Below are positions 16,951 through 24,278 of a stretch of 27,601 bases of DNA, one piece after another. The stretch's first letter is position 1; each line of letters opens with the position of its first letter. Position numbers and translations under genes: made by a program. The stretch is taken from positions 1 to 27,601 of the forward strand of contig DGOW01000095.1 in the NCBI GenBank assembly GCA_002390225.1. The letters run 5' to 3'. The notes under the pieces are model-generated. The model was not told where the DNA came from and searched no databases. It saw only the letters and a list, made by a program, of their open reading frames with translations. The DNA is from Gemmatimonadales bacterium UBA4456 (GTDB taxonomy: Bacteria > Gemmatimonadota > Gemmatimonadetes > Longimicrobiales > Gaopeijiaceae).

Positions 16951-18437
16951 CACGGCATCACCCCCAGGAGTGTCTCGGCTGCACTGATCGCGACCTGGGA
17001 CGTCGTACCGGCGTCGATCCCGAACCAGAAGCTCGCTGCGACGAGCGCCCACGTCGGAACGAGCAGGCTGAGCGGCGCCTCCTGGATCTCGTCCTCGTCC
17101 TCTCGCCGCTCAAAGTACGCGACCTCGATGACCTTCCAGATGTAGATCAACGCCATCAGCGACCCCACCATCACGATCGCAGCCACGAACCAGCTCCCCT
17201 GAGCCAACGCCGCCTGTACCAGGTACCACTTGCTGATGAACCCGACGGTCAGCGGGACACCGATCATGCTGAGTCCAGCACCGACGAAGGCCGCCATCGT
17301 CCAGGGCATCGCCTTGCCCAGCCCCTTCATGTCTTCGATCCGGACCGATCCAATCCGATACATGACGCAACCCATGGCCATGAAGAGTGCGCCCTTCATG
17401 AGGGCGTGGTTGAACAGATGGATGATGCCGGCCGCGACGCCGAGCACCGAGCCGAGACTGATACCGAGCACCATATAGCCGATCTGCGCGACCGAGGAGA
17501 ACGCCAGCAGCCGCTTCACGTTGGTCTGATAGATCGCGACCAGGGACATGGCCAGGATCGCGACCAGCGCGAGTGGCATCAGCACCATGTCGAGCTGCAT
17601 TCGGTCGAACGAGAACTGCTCGCCGAACACAGTGAAGAAGAACCGCATCAACAAGTACACCATCACTTTCGTCGACGTCGCCGCCATGTAACCGGTGACG
17701 GCAGAAGGTGCGTAGGTGTAGGCGTTGGGAAGCCAGAGGTGCAGCGGAAAGAGGGCGAGCTTGAGCGTCACTCCGACGGTCAGGAAGGTGAACGCCACCG
17801 CAATCGTCCGATCCCCTTCACCGGAGGCCCATACCTCCGGAATCCGCTGCGCCAGGTCCATCATGCCCAGCGTACCCGTCATGACGAAGAGGAGGCCGAT
17901 CCCGATCACGATGAACGTCGCGCCCACCGACCCCATGATCAGGTACTGGAAGGCCGCGGTAAGGGCCCGACGATCGTGCCCAAGGGCGATCATCGAATAC
18001 GCCGAGAGCGAGGAAATCTCGAGGAAGACGAAGACGTTGAACACGTCGCCCGTGATAGCGATGCCCAGCAGTCCACACACGTTCAGCAAGAAAGCCGCGT
18101 AGAAGAGCGCATGGCGATCTTCGGAGATTTCATCAGCGACGCTGACGCGCGCGTAGATCACCCCGACGGCGGCGATGCTCGTTACGATCACCGTCACGAA
18201 AGCACTCACCATATCGATCCGGTACTCGATCCCGATCGGTGCCGCCCAACCTCCAAGCGAATAGACAATGACCCCTTCGGTCATCACCCGCCGCAGGAGC
18301 TGGACCGCGGCACCGAAGGCGAACCACGAGCCACCCGCAGCGACGACCCATGCGGGGCCGGACCGATTGAGCAGCGCCGCGATCGGCGCCAGCAACATCG
18401 GGACGACGACGAGGAGCGCAGGAAGGTTCTGACTCAC
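16950..18437 (-). CDS. mrpD: Na+/H+ antiporter subunit D (MrpD/MnhD), first D paralogue
   Basis: A 495-aa membrane subunit and the closest of the three to canonical MrpD. It has Glu140 in FVFLEISSLSAYSMI, Lys226 in LKLALFPLHLWLPNAY and Lys348 in HALMKGALFMAMG, the three residues expected for the proton path. YAPSAVTGYMAATSTKVMVY and ETLLGVMP at the end are also in style. The start is a GTG overlapping the mrpC stop (GTGA). It directly follows mrpC as in classical mrp operons. The complex exports Na+ or K+ in exchange for protons, supporting pH and salt balance. Confidence 0.94.
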   Translation of the reverse strand: MSQNLPALLVVVPMLLAPIAALLNRSGPAWVVAAGGSWFAFGAAVQLLRRVMTEGVIVYSLGGWAAPIGIEYRIDMVSAFVTVIVTSIAAVGVIYARVSVADEISEDRHALFYAAFLLNVCGLLGIAITGDVFNVFVFLEISSLSAYSMIALGHDRRALTAAFQYLIMGSVGATFIVIGIGLLFVMTGTLGMMDLAQRIPEVWASGEGDRTIAVAFTFLTVGVTLKLALFPLHLWLPNAYTYAPSAVTGYMAATSTKVMVYLLMRFFFTVFGEQFSFDRMQLDMVLMPLALVAILAMSLVAIYQTNVKRLLAFSSVAQIGYMVLGISLGSVLGVAAGIIHLFNHALMKGALFMAMGCVMYRIGSVRIEDMKGLGKAMPWTMAAFVGAGLSMIGVPLTVGFISKWYLVQAALAQGSWFVAAIVMVGSLMALIYIWKVIEVAYFERREDEDEIQEAPLSLLVPTWALVAASFWFGIDAGTTSQVAISAAETLLGVMP

Positions 18438-18835
18438 CTGGCGTTGTCCTTTCTGGCGATCTCGTCTTCTTCGATCGTTCCGTAGGCTTCGTTGATCCGC
18501 ACCACGAGGCTCAATCCGAGCGCGAGCGTCGCCACGCCGACCACGATCGCCGTGAGCATCAGCACGTGCGGGATCGGGTTCGAGTACAGCACCTCGACCG
18601 CAGCGTGTCCCGCGTCGACCGCGACCTCACCACCGTGATCCCCAGACTCCATCAGGATCGGCGCGGTCCCTCCGGTAATCTTCCCAATCGAGACGTACAT
18701 CATGATGACGGACGTCTGGAAAATGTTCAGGCCGATGAGCTTCTTCACGAGGTTGTCCCGGGAGATCAGCGTGTAGAAGCCGACCATCATCAGGACGATC
18801 ACAGCCCAGTAGTTGAAGAGAGTGAAGGAGATCAT
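18434..18835 (-). CDS. mrpC: Na+/H+ antiporter subunit C (MrpC/MnhC, NuoK-like)
   Basis: A 133-aa three-helix protein related to NuoK. Signature stretches are FYTLISRDNLVKKLIGLNI, SVIMMYVSIG and DPLPQ-like NPIPHVLMLTAIVVGVAT. An insertion of acidic and small residues (ESGDHGGEVAVDAGHAA) precedes the last helix, longer than in typical MrpC. The ATG overlaps the mrpB stop (ATGA) and the gene ends overlapping mrpD. Subunit C packs between the MrpA/B and MrpD parts of the complex. Confidence 0.94.
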   Translation of the reverse strand: MISFTLFNYWAVIVLMMVGFYTLISRDNLVKKLIGLNIFQTSVIMMYVSIGKITGGTAPILMESGDHGGEVAVDAGHAAVEVLYSNPIPHVLMLTAIVVGVATLALGLSLVVRINEAYGTIEEDEIARKDNAR

Positions 18836-19266
18836 GTGTCGATCCTCCTTCGGCCCGCGAAAGCGTAGAAGAGCGCGACCATGACCCCAAACACCGTCAC
18901 CAGCACGCCGAGTTCGATGCCGATAATGCCGTAGTGCTGACCGTGCGTCGGGTCGTGCTCAGGATCGAACAGGTAGCTGTAGTTCAGGAACTCGCCGCCC
19001 CGGAACATCGAGAGGTAGCCGACACCGAGATAGATCACTACCCCCATCGCGCCACAGATGTAGGCAACCTTGGGCGGCATGACCTTGATCGCGTTACCTA
19101 GCCCGAAGACGAGCGCGTAAAGCACGAACGCCGCGGCGAAGATCACCCCGGCCTGAAAGCCCCCACCCGGCCCGTAGTCCCCATGGAACTGAACGTAGAG
19201 CGCGAAGATGAGAATGAACGGGCTCAGGATCTTGGTCCCGATCCGGAGGATTACGCGGTCATCCAT
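18832..19266 (-). CDS. mrpB: Na+/H+ antiporter subunit B (MrpB/MnhB)
   Basis: A 144-aa membrane protein with four helices and the MnhB hallmark HGDYGPGGGFQAGVIFA at about residues 27-43. The ATG at 19266 is chosen because it begins the conserved domain (MDDRVILRIGTKILSPFI); a longer frame to 19353 runs inside the upstream gene. It overlaps that gene by 8 bases (ATGGATGA) and mrpC by 4, so translation is coupled on both sides. Confidence 0.93.
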   Translation of the reverse strand: MDDRVILRIGTKILSPFILIFALYVQFHGDYGPGGGFQAGVIFAAAFVLYALVFGLGNAIKVMPPKVAYICGAMGVVIYLGVGYLSMFRGGEFLNYSYLFDPEHDPTHGQHYGIIGIELGVLVTVFGVMVALFYAFAGRRRIDT

Positions 19267-19945
19267 CCGCGCCCCCTTCCGTGCGGGCTGGCCCGTCTTT
19301 GACCGTCTCGTCGGGCCCCGCGTCCCCCCCGAACTTCGCGACCATATCCTCACGCGTCGTCCCGGCCTTCACGGTGTGCCATTGCCCTGCATGAAAAATC
19401 CGTTTCGGCAGTGGCCCACGTGACAGCAGTAGCAGAACCCCCACCATGGCGGTGAAGATCACAGCCGTTTCACCCATGGTGTCGTAGCCCCGATAGGAGC
19501 CAAGCACCGAAGTCACAACGTTGGGGATGTGGCCGATCTCTTCCTCGGAGTCATGGATGTAGTGGGCCGCCACATGCTTGTGTGCCGGGTTATCCGCGCC
19601 ACCGAACGGAGGAATCTCCGCCGTTCCATAGACGAGGATGCCACCCGTGACCAGGACCACGAAGAGCGGAAGAATCGGCTTGTGCGTCGGCGCCGATTCC
19701 TTGTAACCCACTAGCGCGAGTGTGCCGAGCATCAGCACCGTAGATATCCCCGCACCTACAGCCGCCTCTGTGAACGCCACATCGACCGCATCCATGACGA
19801 CGAAGAGACCGGCCGACAAGAGGCTGTAGATTCCCGCCAGCATCACGGCGACGAAAAGATTCCGCGTCCGGATCACGGCGATCCCAGTGATGGCAAGCAG
19901 CACCAGGAGCACGACGTCGACGAGTTGAACCATGGTTTCGGTCAT
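19259..19945 (-). CDS. DUF4040/MbhE-type subunit equivalent to the C-terminal part of MrpA
   Basis: A 228-aa membrane protein joining two pieces normally found at the end of MrpA, or as MbhD and MbhE in membrane-bound hydrogenase-type complexes. Residues 1-90 hold three helices with RNLFVAVMLAGIYSLLSAG and VDVAFTEAAVGAG (MbhD/DUF4040). Residues 95-180 have two helices, with a loop containing His-rich AHKHVAAHYIHDSEEE, then YRGYDTMGETAVIFTAMVGV (MbhE). A charged tail follows. The N-terminal antiporter-like part of MrpA is absent, so its role may be taken by one of the extra D-type subunits. It overlaps mrpG by 4 bases (ATGA). Confidence 0.9.
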   Translation of the reverse strand: MTETMVQLVDVVLLVLLAITGIAVIRTRNLFVAVMLAGIYSLLSAGLFVVMDAVDVAFTEAAVGAGISTVLMLGTLALVGYKESAPTHKPILPLFVVLVTGGILVYGTAEIPPFGGADNPAHKHVAAHYIHDSEEEIGHIPNVVTSVLGSYRGYDTMGETAVIFTAMVGVLLLLSRGPLPKRIFHAGQWHTVKAGTTREDMVAKFGGDAGPDETVKDGPARTEGGADG

Positions 19946-20292
19946 TCGTCACCGTCTCCCGGTGCCGTCCATGGGGCGACACCTCCAGCCAGACCGGCAC
20001 GGGCCAGCGCGTGTGACGCGATGGGGCTCGTGAACAGCAGGAACACGTAGATGAGAACGAGGCGGAACAGAACAAACCACCAAGTGGACTCGCCATGCAG
20101 GATGCCCTGAACGGTCTGCAGAACCATGCCGAGGATGAGGAAGCCCGCCCCCATCGTGTCGGTCATACCAGCCGCGTGCAGCCGCGTGTAGATGTCGGGC
20201 AGGCGAAGCACCCCCAGGGTCCCCACAAGCATGAAGAACAGGCCAGCCACGATCGAAATCCAGCTCAGTGCATCGAGTGCCATGTCCATCAC
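19942..20292 (-). CDS. mrpG: Na+/H+ antiporter subunit G (MrpG/MnhG)
   Basis: A 116-aa, three-helix MnhG protein: LFFMLVGTLGVLRLPDIYTR, LHAAGMTDTMGAGFLILGM and a final helix ending FTSPIASHALARAG, all characteristic. The start is either a GTG at 20292 (GTGA overlap with mrpF) or the ATG at 20289 (TGATG); one residue is at stake. Its usual place next to mrpF supports the call. Confidence 0.94.
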   Translation of the reverse strand: MMDMALDALSWISIVAGLFFMLVGTLGVLRLPDIYTRLHAAGMTDTMGAGFLILGMVLQTVQGILHGESTWWFVLFRLVLIYVFLLFTSPIASHALARAGLAGGVAPWTAPGDGDE

Positions 20293-20573
20293 TCGGCCTC
20301 CCGATGCACGCGACGAGTCAATCCGAGATCTCCGAACTCGAAGAACTTCAGGACGGCGATCGTGCCAATGAAGTTGATCAGCGCATATACGAGCGCCAGG
20401 TCGAGGAACTCAGGCCGTTCTGTCAGGAAGCCCAGCGCGGCGATCAGCAGCACCGTCTTCGTCCCGAACGTGTTCACTGCGAGCACACGGTCATAGACTG
20501 TAGGGCCGAGTAGCGCTCGAACGAGCGCCATCGACATCGCGACGAGAATGCCCAAGGTGGTGGCAACAAACAT
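20289..20573 (-). CDS. mrpF: Na+/H+ antiporter subunit F (MrpF/MnhF)
   Basis: A 94-aa, three-helix MnhF protein with LVRALLGPTVYDRVLAVN and TFGTKTVLLIAALGFLTERP, then LDLALVYALINFIGTIAVLKF. The ATG lies four bases after the mrpE stop, with a G-rich ribosome-binding stretch overlapping the end of mrpE. Length and motifs are normal. Confidence 0.94.
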   Translation of the reverse strand: MFVATTLGILVAMSMALVRALLGPTVYDRVLAVNTFGTKTVLLIAALGFLTERPEFLDLALVYALINFIGTIAVLKFFEFGDLGLTRRVHREAE

Positions 20574-20577
20574 CGGG

Positions 20578-21051
20578 TCAGCCCCCCTCTACCCGGGAGC
20601 AGCGCATGTCCATCGCCTGCTCTTCATCCGTTTCGAGGTCAGCAGCCCGAAGCGCATGGATCTCGAACTCGTTGCCATTCACGCCAGTCGTGATCGTCCC
20701 GGGCGTCAGGGTGATCGAGTTCGCATAGATGGCCCGTCCGAGATCCGTCTTCTGGGAGCCGTGGAAGAGCACCATGCGTGGACTGATCTTTAGCGTCGGG
20801 CTCAGAATGACCCTCGCCACCTCGATGTTTGCCACCAGGACCTCTTTCAGGAGCCACGGGAGGTACATCATCATCCGCAGCGCTGACTGCAGTGGCACGC
20901 CCTCTTCGTCGATTAAATCCATCCGATGGGACAGATACACGACCAGCACGCACGATCCTACTCCGAAACCGAGAAGCATGGGCGTGTAGTGGCCGGACAG
21001 TGCCAGCCAGAAAGCAAAGAGTGTCGCGCCCAGTCCGAATGCTCGGAGCAA
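20578..21051 (-). CDS. mrpE: Na+/H+ antiporter subunit E (MrpE/MnhE)
   Basis: A 157-aa MnhE protein: two N-terminal helices, then the cytoplasmic domain with LKEVLVANIEVARVILSPTL and the very conserved YANSITLTPGTITTGV, followed by FEIHAL. The start is a TTG at 21051, preceded by AGGAG five bases upstream. It is the first gene of the antiporter set, 72 bases after the LptE-like gene; that gap has no clear terminator. Confidence 0.94.
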   Translation of the reverse strand: MLRAFGLGATLFAFWLALSGHYTPMLLGFGVGSCVLVVYLSHRMDLIDEEGVPLQSALRMMMYLPWLLKEVLVANIEVARVILSPTLKISPRMVLFHGSQKTDLGRAIYANSITLTPGTITTGVNGNEFEIHALRAADLETDEEQAMDMRCSRVEGG

Positions 21052-21056
21052 CCTGA

Positions 21057-21061
21057 CTCCT
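21057..21061 (-). promoter_or_regulatory. Ribosome-binding site that fixes the TTG start of mrpE
   Basis: AGGAG on the minus strand, five bases before the TTG at 21051. No ATG or GTG lies nearby in frame at the start of the conserved MnhE sequence, so this site decides the start. Confidence 0.7.
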
Positions 21062-21123
21062 AACCGTGATTTCGTTGAAAAGGCGGAGGGCGGCGGGGCC
21101 TTCCGGGAAAAGACGGGGCGAAA

Positions 21124-21663
21124 CTACCAGTTGGACTGAGCCCCGTCCACTATCTCCTGAACGAGAAGCTCGATCGCCCGCAGGCGCCCCCCATCCTCCG
21201 GCGATCCTTCTGGGAATTCGCCCCGCGCCGTCACGCTGCTTGACTCCCATAGAATCACATTTTCGACCAGGTCGACGATCTCCACGCGAACGGAAATGTT
21301 CACCTGGCGCTGGAGAACCGTCGCCGCCTGGCCGGGCTGGCCGGCGCGGTAGTTGGGCGCCACTACGTCATACTGAGTGATGGAGCCCCGAACGATCGCA
21401 TCCGCGATGTCTGCGCCAGCGGTGCGGATTCCCAGCGCACCCGGGAGACGCTGGAGGAGCTGATCGTACAGCTCGCCGGTGAGTTCGAAGCGTGTGGTTT
21501 CGTTGTCGAACGGTTCGATCGCGATCGACTGCACGTGGGGCGGTGGAAATGAACCGGCTACGAACGAGTAGTTGCAGCCAGAGGGAATCACAGTCACCGC
21601 GACCGCAAAGACCCGAAGTCCGAGTCGAACCCGACGCACTCGCGACCTGCGGTCGCCTGTCAT
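21124..21663 (-). CDS. lptE: LptE-like LPS-assembly lipoprotein
   Basis: An exported lipoprotein that in the LptE family plugs the LptD outer-membrane channel and helps insert lipopolysaccharide. The product is 179 aa from the ATG at 21663, which has AGGG at a better distance than the ATG at 21672. A basic N-terminus and hydrophobic core end in the lipobox IPSGC. The mature part begins with NYSF and continues IEPFDNETTRFELTGELYDQL, the family's start; later stretches include RVEIVDLVENVILWESSSV. It lies eight to seventeen bases after the preceding lipoprotein gene. Family call good; individual LptE proteins diverge strongly. Confidence 0.82.
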   Translation of the reverse strand: MTGDRRSRVRRVRLGLRVFAVAVTVIPSGCNYSFVAGSFPPPHVQSIAIEPFDNETTRFELTGELYDQLLQRLPGALGIRTAGADIADAIVRGSITQYDVVAPNYRAGQPGQAATVLQRQVNISVRVEIVDLVENVILWESSSVTARGEFPEGSPEDGGRLRAIELLVQEIVDGAQSNW

Positions 21664-21680
21664 GATGCTCATCCCTGAAT

Positions 21681-22391
21681 CTACTGCGCCCGAGGGTCCC
21701 AGATGGAGGGGTCGAACGACTGGGCGGAGATCACAGCAGTTCGCGTGATCTTGAGTTCGCGGAAATCGACGAGATTGCGGTACGTCGCCTCAGCCGGATA
21801 CATGCCATCATCAGCAGCCGTCAGGCGCACCCACTGAACGACGGACGAACCCTCGAGCATCTCCAAGGCTTGGACCCGATCGTTGGCGACTTCGTAGTGA
21901 AGCGCCAGGTCGTCGGGTCCTGCATAGCGAAAGCGGCGGGCACCTCCCTCGAGCTTTTCTCCTCCGGCGAGTCGGGCCGAAGCAAGCGGTCTGAACACCC
22001 CCAGCGTGGCCCACATCAGCTCGACAGGCGGAAGTACATCATCCGGAGCTCCGTATGGCAGCCTGAGTTCATCCTCCACCAGGGCCGCGGATACCACGCC
22101 CTCACCATTGTCGAGGAACAGGTCGAGCCGGGCCCGGAACGGTGGCTCTACCCGAGCGATGCCGATGCCGTCAACGCGGGACCCGGCCTCGTTAAGCTCC
22201 CAGCGGAACTCGATCCGGGCCGTTTCGGTCAGCCGGGTCGCCTCTCCAACAGACTGTGCTGCACGGTCCGGCGCCGGGATGGGACCGATGGCCACGGGTC
22301 GATTCGAGCCACACGCAGTCGTCATGAGGGTCAGCAGCGTGACGCCGCTCGTCACGATTCGGCGGGAACGGCAACGTCGCTTGGTTGTCAT
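21681..22391 (-). CDS. Outer-membrane lipoprotein, LolB/DUF4292-like
   Basis: A 236-aa lipoprotein: very basic start (MTTKRRCRSRR), hydrophobic run and lipobox TTAC with Cys27. The mature part has the alternating beta-strand pattern of an unclosed barrel (IEFRWELNEAGSRVDGIGIA, FRARLDLFLDNGEGVVSAAL, RRFRYAGPDDLALHYEV), as in LolB/LolA and DUF4292 proteins that carry lipids or lipoproteins. No single motif proves a family. As first gene of the long minus-strand run and neighbour of the lptE-like gene, an envelope lipid-handling role fits; that is inference. A TAAGG sequence precedes the ATG. Confidence 0.72.
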   Translation of the reverse strand: MTTKRRCRSRRIVTSGVTLLTLMTTACGSNRPVAIGPIPAPDRAAQSVGEATRLTETARIEFRWELNEAGSRVDGIGIARVEPPFRARLDLFLDNGEGVVSAALVEDELRLPYGAPDDVLPPVELMWATLGVFRPLASARLAGGEKLEGGARRFRYAGPDDLALHYEVANDRVQALEMLEGSSVVQWVRLTAADDGMYPAEATYRNLVDFRELKITRTAVISAQSFDPSIWDPRAQ

Positions 22392-22401
22392 GACGGCCTT
22401 A

Positions 22402-22414
22402 CCCCTTTGAGGGG
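22402..22414. repeat. Short palindrome in the 49-base divergent gap
   Basis: CCCCT, TTG, AGGGG: a perfect 5-bp inverted repeat with a 3-base loop between the start codons of the divergent lipoprotein and lpxH-like genes. The symmetric place fits a shared operator, but such a short dyad can occur by chance. Confidence 0.3.
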
Positions 22415-22440
22415 CTGACGGTTCGCGTTCACTTTCTCCC

Positions 22441-23184
22441 GTGTCTACGCTGAAACCCGTTTTCGTTGCCTCGGACGTGCACTACGGCGCCGCCCCTCCG
22501 GCCCACCAAGAGGCGTTTCTTGACTGGCTCGACCATGCCGCGTCGGAGGCGTCGTCGATCCTGATCAACGGCGACCTGTTCGACTTCTGGTTCGAATACC
22601 GGTGGGGCACCACACGAGGGTATGAGACAGTCCTTGCTCAGCTCAGAGATATCGTCGACGCCGGAATCCCTACCACCCTCATGGGCGGCAATCACGATTG
22701 GTGGGGTGGTCGCTACCTGAAGGAAGAGATCGGGCTTGAATTCCTCGACGAACCGACCACACGCCCGCTCGCCGGACTCAACACTCACATTGCTCACGGC
22801 GACGGACTCGGCGCCGGAGACTATGGATATCTGGTACTCAAGAGCATCCTTCGATCGCCATTCACGAAGTTCGCCTTCGGCCTGCTTCCGGTGGACGTCG
22901 GGGATCAGATCGCCGGCGGTGTCTCCAAAACTGAGAATCGCTGGGATCAGTGGGGGTCTCGTCAGAGGGCACGATCGGACGCCCTAGAGGCGTGGGCGCT
23001 CGACCGGATGGCAGAACACAGGGAACTCGACCTGATCCTCCTGGGTCACACGCATTTACCTCTCGTGCGCGAGCCCGAGCCAGGGCGCTGGTACGTGAAT
23101 ACAGGAGACTGGGTGTTTCATCAGAGTTACGTGGTCCTGCAGGCCGGTTCACCTCCGCAGCTCCTCGACTGGAGAGATCGTTGA
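22441..23184 (+). CDS. lpxH: UDP-2,3-diacylglucosamine diphosphatase LpxH-like metallophosphoesterase
   Basis: A calcineurin-type phosphoesterase; LpxH cleaves UDP-2,3-diacylglucosamine to lipid X and UMP in lipid A synthesis. The 247-aa protein has the full metal motif set: Asp12-x-His14 (SDVHYG), Asp45 in NGDLFDFWFEY, GNHDWW at 83-88, His119 in AHGD, and GHTHLP with His203 and His205. NGDLFDFWFEY is typical of the LpxH/LpxG-like group. The GTG start is used because the conserved domain begins within nine residues; no good Shine-Dalgarno is visible. It is coupled to the following membrane protein (TTGA). It could be a close paralogue such as LpxI-independent LpxH2, so the exact name is less sure than the family. 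Confidence 0.87.
   Translation: MSTLKPVFVASDVHYGAAPPAHQEAFLDWLDHAASEASSILINGDLFDFWFEYRWGTTRGYETVLAQLRDIVDAGIPTTLMGGNHDWWGGRYLKEEIGLEFLDEPTTRPLAGLNTHIAHGDGLGAGDYGYLVLKSILRSPFTKFAFGLLPVDVGDQIAGGVSKTENRWDQWGSRQRARSDALEAWALDRMAEHRELDLILLGHTHLPLVREPEPGRWYVNTGDWVFHQSYVVLQAGSPPQLLDWRDR
23171..23176 (+). promoter_or_regulatory. Ribosome-binding site supporting a TTG start for the DUF5683-type gene
   Basis: GGAGAG lies four bases before TTG at 23181. That TTG overlaps the lpxH-like stop as TTGA. It favours 23181 over the ATG at 23238, which has poorer spacing. Confidence 0.6.
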
Positions 23185-23849
23185 AGCTGGCAGAGCGAGG
23201 CCAGAGATCGCCTGGCTCCGAGAGGCCCCTCATCGTAATGATCGTCGGGGTGGGCGGCGTACCGGCCTCATTTCTAGCGCTCGCTGCCCTGGCGGCCCTT
23301 CTCTTCTCCGCCTCACCACTGCGTGCCCAGGTCGTTCAGCCACCGGCAACTGCAGACACCGACGTCGTTCTCCCACCCATCGACGTGTCACCGGGGGGGG
23401 TATTTCTGCGAGCAGCGCTCGTCCCCGGGTGGGGCCACGTCGCGATTGGTTCCTACACCCGGGGAGCCTTCTACTTCTCGGCACAGACCGCGACGGTCTA
23501 CACGCTGCTCCGCGCTCGCACGCGTATCGGGACAGCCCAGGACCGTGTGCGCCTCACAAAACAGGTGGTCCTAGCCGAACTCGCGTCGGCCGGGGTTACC
23601 GATCCTGAGGCTATCCAGCAGGCCTTAAACGGCGATGAACGGTTGAACGGAGTGCGGGGGCTTCTCGAGGCGAGGCAGGAGCAGCAGGAGGACCTCGTGG
23701 CTCTGGGCATCTTCCTGGTGCTGCTCAGCGCAGCCGATGCCTACGTGTCGGCGCATCTCGCGCGGTTTCCGGACCCCCTGGATCTGGAGACCAACGTGTC
23801 TTCCGAGGGCGCGGTGGAGCTCGGCTTCCGAGTGGCGCTGCCGAACTAG
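23181..23849 (+). CDS. DUF5683-type exported/membrane protein
   Basis: A 222-aa protein of unknown function. From the TTG start the N-terminus is basic (K2, R6, R9, R15) followed by a long hydrophobic stretch ending SASPLRAQ, a good signal peptide; the alternative ATG at 23238 would lack the positive charge signal peptides need. The core FLRAALVPGWGHVAIGSYTR followed by GAFYFSAQTATVYTLLRAR matches the DUF5683 pattern (PGWGQ plus a second helix). A helical charged middle (ARQEQQEDLVALGIF) leads to a last hydrophobic segment, LVLLSAADAYVSAHL. It forms a coupled pair with the lpxH-like gene, so a cell-envelope role is possible. Its stop lies nine bases from the convergent tRNA gene. Confidence 0.72.
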   Translation: MKLAERGQRSPGSERPLIVMIVGVGGVPASFLALAALAALLFSASPLRAQVVQPPATADTDVVLPPIDVSPGGVFLRAALVPGWGHVAIGSYTRGAFYFSAQTATVYTLLRARTRIGTAQDRVRLTKQVVLAELASAGVTDPEAIQQALNGDERLNGVRGLLEARQEQQEDLVALGIFLVLLSAADAYVSAHLARFPDPLDLETNVSSEGAVELGFRVALPN

Positions 23850-23858
23850 TCGGACCGC

Positions 23859-23955
23859 TGGCGGGAACGTGTGGGAATCGAACCCACCCACCCGGGTTCT
23901 AGCCGGGCTGCACGGTTTTGAAGACCGTCGAGGACACCAGTCCCCCTCCGCTCCC
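23859..23955 (-). tRNA. selC: tRNA-Sec (anticodon TCA), selenocysteine tRNA
   Basis: Read on the minus strand, this folds as a bacterial selenocysteine tRNA. The acceptor is GGGAGCGG against ACGTTCCC (eighth pair G-A mismatched), discriminator G, encoded CCA. A 2-base linker is followed by a 6-bp D stem (GGGGAC/GTCCTC) with a 4-base loop TGGT. The anticodon arm is ACGGT, loop CTTCAAA, ACCGT. The long variable arm is built on GCCCGG/CCGGGT. The T arm is GTGGG-TTCGATT-CCCAC. The loop with TCA, the 6-bp D stem, long acceptor and long extra arm are the exact hallmarks that set tRNA-Sec apart from tRNA-Ser. Length 97 with CCA. It delivers Sec at UGA codons with SelB; selA, selB and selD are not in this window. 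Confidence 0.95.
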
Positions 23956-24278
23956 CCGGATCAGCGCGCTCGAGGCGAACCGGATTCTAGCGGAGTCACG
24001 AGACACCGTCGAGTCGTTGACGACCTGGCTCATGCGCCTGGCATGCGCAGGAGCAGATGGTCAGTCCATTGAAGAACCCACCCTGATGAAAGAGCCCACT
24101 CTGAACATGCACTACATCACACATATCGTTTCTATGTAACGGTATACATTTTCAACTTCGCGTAGATTCGAGATCGTGAAATCGTAGAATAAAGTCGGCG
24201 GCGGATCACGCAAAAGGGCACAGCCATAGATTTTTCAGAGCAGGTCGTACTTCACCGTCCGAATCAGGACCTAGGGTC
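23956..24278. other. Non-coding stretch upstream of tRNA-Sec, AT-richer than the rest
   Basis: About 320 bases between the 5' end of the tRNA-Sec gene and the end of the acyltransferase gene. I see no convincing gene on either strand. The part 24100-24240 is clearly AT-richer than the neighbourhood and contains a small inverted repeat (ACATA and TATGT, 24120-24136) and, on the minus strand, TTGAAA at 24155-24150, which might belong to the tRNA promoter, although no convincing -10 follows at the right distance. Confidence 0.5.

Noticed and set aside
17406..18485. Plus-strand open frame of 359 codons
   Set aside because: Antisense to mrpD; extreme charged composition, no recognisable domain.
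22950..23180. Upstream extension of the DUF5683-type gene
   Set aside because: It lies within the lpxH-like gene in another frame; signal peptide and ribosome-binding site support a start at 23181.
24268..24278. Dyad GACC-TAG-GGTC right after the acyltransferase stop
   Set aside because: Four-bp stem only; expected by chance.
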